From: Gp6-AA40 sp035649635
GTDB taxonomy: Bacteria; Acidobacteriota; Vicinamibacteria; Vicinamibacterales; UBA2999
Assembly (NCBI GenBank): GCA_035649635.1
Contig: DASRJE010000136.1
Location: 22,035-86,034 of the forward strand
DNA length: 64,000 nt
Reading direction: 5' to 3'
Made by a program: the position numbers and the translations under genes. The notes beneath the pieces were generated by a model, which was not told the origin of the DNA, made no database searches, and saw nothing but the letters and a program-made list of their open reading frames with translations. Of this stretch, positions 62,027-64,000 are shown in pieces (positions within the stretch are counted from its first letter, which is position 1; each line of letters starts with the position of its first letter).

Positions 62027-62440
62027 ATGCGAAGCTATCGATCGTCTATCGTCGTCGCCTCGTTGCTGGCCGTGCTGGCCGCCGCGCCGGCGCTCGCACA
62101 CCACGCATTCAACGCCGAGTTCGACGCCAACAAGCCGATCAAGTTCAAGGGGACCGTCACGAAGATGCTCTGGGTGAATCCTCACGCCTGGATCTACGTG
62201 GACGTGAAGAAAGACGATGGCACGGTCGAGGAGTGGATGATCGAGACCGGCACGCCCAACACCCTCATCAGGCGCGGGCTGACGAAAGAGTCGCTGCCGA
62301 AAGGCACCGAGATCATCGTCGACGGCTACCAGTCGAAGGACGGGTCGCGTCGTGCGAACGGCCGTGACCTGACGCTGCCCAATGGGCAGACGCTGTTCCT
62401 GGGCTCGTCAGGGACCGGCGCGCCGTATGAGAAGAAATGA
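62027..62440 (+). CDS. DUF6152-family exported protein
   Basis: This 137-residue protein has a signal peptide (about 1-24, ending ALA/HH) and the DUF6152 pattern HHAFNAEFDANKP, WVNPHAWIYV and EEWMIETGTPNTLIRRG. It starts 5 bp after the previous gene, so it is the third member of the operon. The same domain is the N-terminal half of the fusion at 35654. Function unknown. Confidence 0.88.
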   Translation: MRSYRSSIVVASLLAVLAAAPALAHHAFNAEFDANKPIKFKGTVTKMLWVNPHAWIYVDVKKDDGTVEEWMIETGTPNTLIRRGLTKESLPKGTEIIVDGYQSKDGSRRANGRDLTLPNGQTLFLGSSGTGAPYEKK

Positions 62441-62451
62441 AGAACATTTGT

Positions 62452-62590
62452 GATTTGGTGATCTTTGATTGGTGATTCGTTGTTGATTGTAGATTCGTGA
62501 TTGATGATTGATTTGATCAAGGAGCAATCAGGATTCGATAATCTCAAATCATCAACGCATCAAGAATCACCGATCAAAGATCTTCAAATC
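62452..62590. repeat. heptad inverted repeat between convergent genes
   Basis: Left arm 62452-62478 (starting GATTTGGTGATC) pairs with right arm 62564-62590 at 24 of 27 positions. The interior holds more GATTGAT-type 7-nt units. It fills the gap between the two stop codons and should fold into a long hairpin on either strand. Confidence 0.7.
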
Positions 62591-62594
62591 GTTG

Positions 62595-63497
62595 TTATTT
62601 CAATCGACGAGACAGATCGGTGTAGACCAGGCTGACGAAGCGATCGGGCGTGATGGCCCCGCCCATCCGCCCCTCATCGAAGTCCCTGGTCGGCTTCGAC
62701 GCAACAACTTCCGCTTCGGTTTTCCCCTGCTTGATCGCGGCAGCGATCCGCTCGCGAACCGCCGCAAACATCGTCAACTGCTGCTCGATCTCTTTGAACC
62801 CGACGATCGGTCCGAGATGGCCCGGAATGATCTTCGTGTCGGGCTTGACCACCTTCATGAGCTGACGTGCGGCAGCCATCATGCCATCGACGGTTCCTCC
62901 GTCGTTCACGCCGATATTCGGATAGCGCAGCGAGGCCGGGATGTCGCCCACGTGCACCACGTTTGCGTTGCGGAAGTAGATGATCGAGTCACCGTCGGTG
63001 TGTGCCGGCGCCGGGTGATAAATCTGAATCTCTTCACCGTTGAAGTGCAACGTCAGGCTGTCGGAGTACGTCAGAACCGGGAGCGTTCCGGGAGCGTTCT
63101 GCGTGTCCGCCATGCGCCTTCGCATGTTTTCGTGAGAGATGATCACCGCACCGAGTTTCGCCATCGCGGCATTCCCCGCCGTGTGGTCGCCGTGCAGGTG
63201 CGTGTTCACGACGTAGCGAATGGGCTGCGGGCTGAGGGCTTTCACCGCGTCGACGATCTTCTGATGCATCTGGCCGTACATCGTGTCGACGAGAAAAACG
63301 CCGTCGCTGCCGACTGACACGGCAATATTGCCTTGCGCGGGCCCGCCCATGAGCACGTACAAACCATCGGCGACCTTGACGGTCTGCAGTTCGAGCTTTG
63401 CAAAATCGATGTTTTGTTGCGCAAAGGCGTCCCAGATGCCGCAGGCAAGGATCAGGGCGAGCGTCAGTGCCAGTCGTCTTCCGGTGCGAGTCGGCAT
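62595..63497 (-). CDS. exported metallo-beta-lactamase-fold hydrolase (B3-like)
   Basis: This 300-residue protein has a signal peptide (1-25, ending AFA/Q). THLHGDHTAGN carries the HxHxDH site (about 103-108). His in APAHTDGD, Asp in HVGDIP and His in IPGHLGP are the remaining ligands. CGGAGGGACGC before the ATG at 63497 fixes the start. The layout fits subclass B3-type lactamases and related periplasmic hydrolases. A beta-lactamase role is possible but unproven. Confidence 0.86.
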   Translation of the reverse strand: MPTRTGRRLALTLALILACGIWDAFAQQNIDFAKLELQTVKVADGLYVLMGGPAQGNIAVSVGSDGVFLVDTMYGQMHQKIVDAVKALSPQPIRYVVNTHLHGDHTAGNAAMAKLGAVIISHENMRRRMADTQNAPGTLPVLTYSDSLTLHFNGEEIQIYHPAPAHTDGDSIIYFRNANVVHVGDIPASLRYPNIGVNDGGTVDGMMAAARQLMKVVKPDTKIIPGHLGPIVGFKEIEQQLTMFAAVRERIAAAIKQGKTEAEVVASKPTRDFDEGRMGGAITPDRFVSLVYTDLSRRLK

Positions 63498-63590
63498 GCG
63501 TCCCTCCGGCAGCACAAGGCTACACGAAGTTGAAGTTGACGCTGATAGCCGACGCGCGTATGGTCTGGCCCATTGACCAACTCGGAGGCC

Positions 63591-64000
63591 ATGATGACGG
63601 CACCAACGCGACTGGTTGCAGCGATGTGTTTTGGACTCTTGACGATCGTCGTGTCAGGAAACTGGCTCGATCGTGTTCAGGGGCAGCAACCACCACCAGG
63701 CACCGGATTCGCCGCGATCCCGGGACAGAAAGGCGGCCAGGACATCTTCGGTCCCTACGACGCGGTTCGCAACTGGCCCAGGCAGATGTCGGACAGCCTG
63801 CCGAATCACGAGAAGTTCACGTGGTCGACAACGATGGACGTGTTTGCCGAGAGCCCGAACCGTGTCTTCCTGGTTCAGAAGGGCGAGCTGGCACGCATCG
63901 ACAAGCGGCCCGAGACGAAATGGATTCCAGAGTTCGGCCCTGGCCTGGTCTATCCAGTTTTTCGATTGCCATTGCGGCAGGCCGGTGCGGGCGCGGGCAG
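63591..64000 (+). CDS. exported propeller-type protein (partial, runs off the window)
   Basis: The frame stays open to the window end. It begins after CGGAGG at 63591 (or 63594) with a signal peptide (MMTAPTRLVAAMCFGLLTIV...SG). The mature start has GPYDAVRNWPRQM, SWTTMDVFAESPNRVFLVQ-like words and ARIDKRPE, as in six-bladed NHL-type propellers near peptidylglycine lyases. Only about 136 codons are visible, so the family call is tentative. Confidence 0.65.
   Translation, partial: MMTAPTRLVAAMCFGLLTIVVSGNWLDRVQGQQPPPGTGFAAIPGQKGGQDIFGPYDAVRNWPRQMSDSLPNHEKFTWSTTMDVFAESPNRVFLVQKGELARIDKRPETKWIPEFGPGLVYPVFRLPLRQAGAGAG

Noticed and set aside
20387..62590. Heptad tracts considered as CRISPR or tandem-repeat gene parts
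   Set aside because: Units are 7 nt and have no spacers, so CRISPR is excluded; they lie between genes, not in frames.
1..64000. Search for tRNA, rRNA, riboswitches and intact insertion sequences
   Set aside because: No sequence with a cloverleaf, rRNA core or transposase motif was recognised, though short or divergent forms could be missed by eye.

Overview
This window looks like a chromosomal segment from a high-GC, soil-type member of the Acidobacteriota, most likely the class Vicinamibacteria. That is an inference from gene content, with no rRNA marker to confirm it. The main clues are three ABC-type permeases of the acidobacterial duplicated orphan permease (ADOP) type (one pair divergent around a PadR regulator), an ankyrin-DUF1592-DUF1552 secreted module, a Ser/Thr kinase fused to a PD40/TolB-like propeller, and at least six secreted proteins sharing a W-E-G-(D/S/E)-T-L-V-V/I motif. 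No tRNA, rRNA, CRISPR array or intact transposase was recognised.

Layout. 1-2.8 kb: a secreted protein of the WEGDTLVV family and a heme peroxidase resembling fatty-acid alpha-dioxygenases. 2.98-8.85 kb (minus strand): a three-gene cassette of TIR-iSTAND-like protein, MoxR AAA+ ATPase and a large membrane protein with a formylglycine-generating-enzyme fold. This is the best candidate for a conflict/signalling system in the window. 9.0-14.7 kb: ADOP permease plus PadR, divergent from a second ADOP permease across a 44-bp nested palindrome. 14.8-23.6 kb: methyltransferase, MetE-like enzyme, a PQQ-dehydrogenase gene broken by one in-frame amber codon, a secreted metallo-beta-lactamase-fold protein, a third ADOP permease and a beta-barrel protein. 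23.9-28.1 kb: WEGDTLVV-family proteins, small proteins and two gene-poor stretches. 28.2-33.9 kb: BEM46-like hydrolase, a FolD homologue with altered catalytic residues, a polytopic membrane protein, a GtrB-like glycosyltransferase and a secreted L,D-transpeptidase-like protein. 34.0-41.4 kb: a second TIR protein (TIR-TM-TPR), a DUF6152-WEGDTLVV fusion, and two peptidoglycan hydrolase/lipoprotein pairs that flank an ATP-dependent DNA ligase. 41.4-42.1 kb: a graveyard with a ligase fragment and the tail of a TonB-dependent receptor. 42.1-47.5 kb: ankyrin protein, DUF1592 cytochrome-like protein and DUF1552 protein. 47.7-64 kb: mostly exported proteins (lipoproteins, two amidohydrolases, a CocE-type hydrolase, a propeller protein), the kinase, another WEGDTLVV/DUF6152 operon, a metallo-beta-lactamase-fold protein and a gene cut by the window end.

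The intergenic DNA is unusually structured. There are four palindromes with a GTAG head (REP-like), long inverted repeats built from 7-nt units between genes, and several operator-like palindromes. The gene set as a whole is dominated by export, envelope and turnover functions. The clearest functional linkages are the TIR/MoxR/FGE operon, the two toxin-immunity-like pairs, and the DUF6152/WEGDTLVV association, which is seen once as a fusion and once as adjacent genes.
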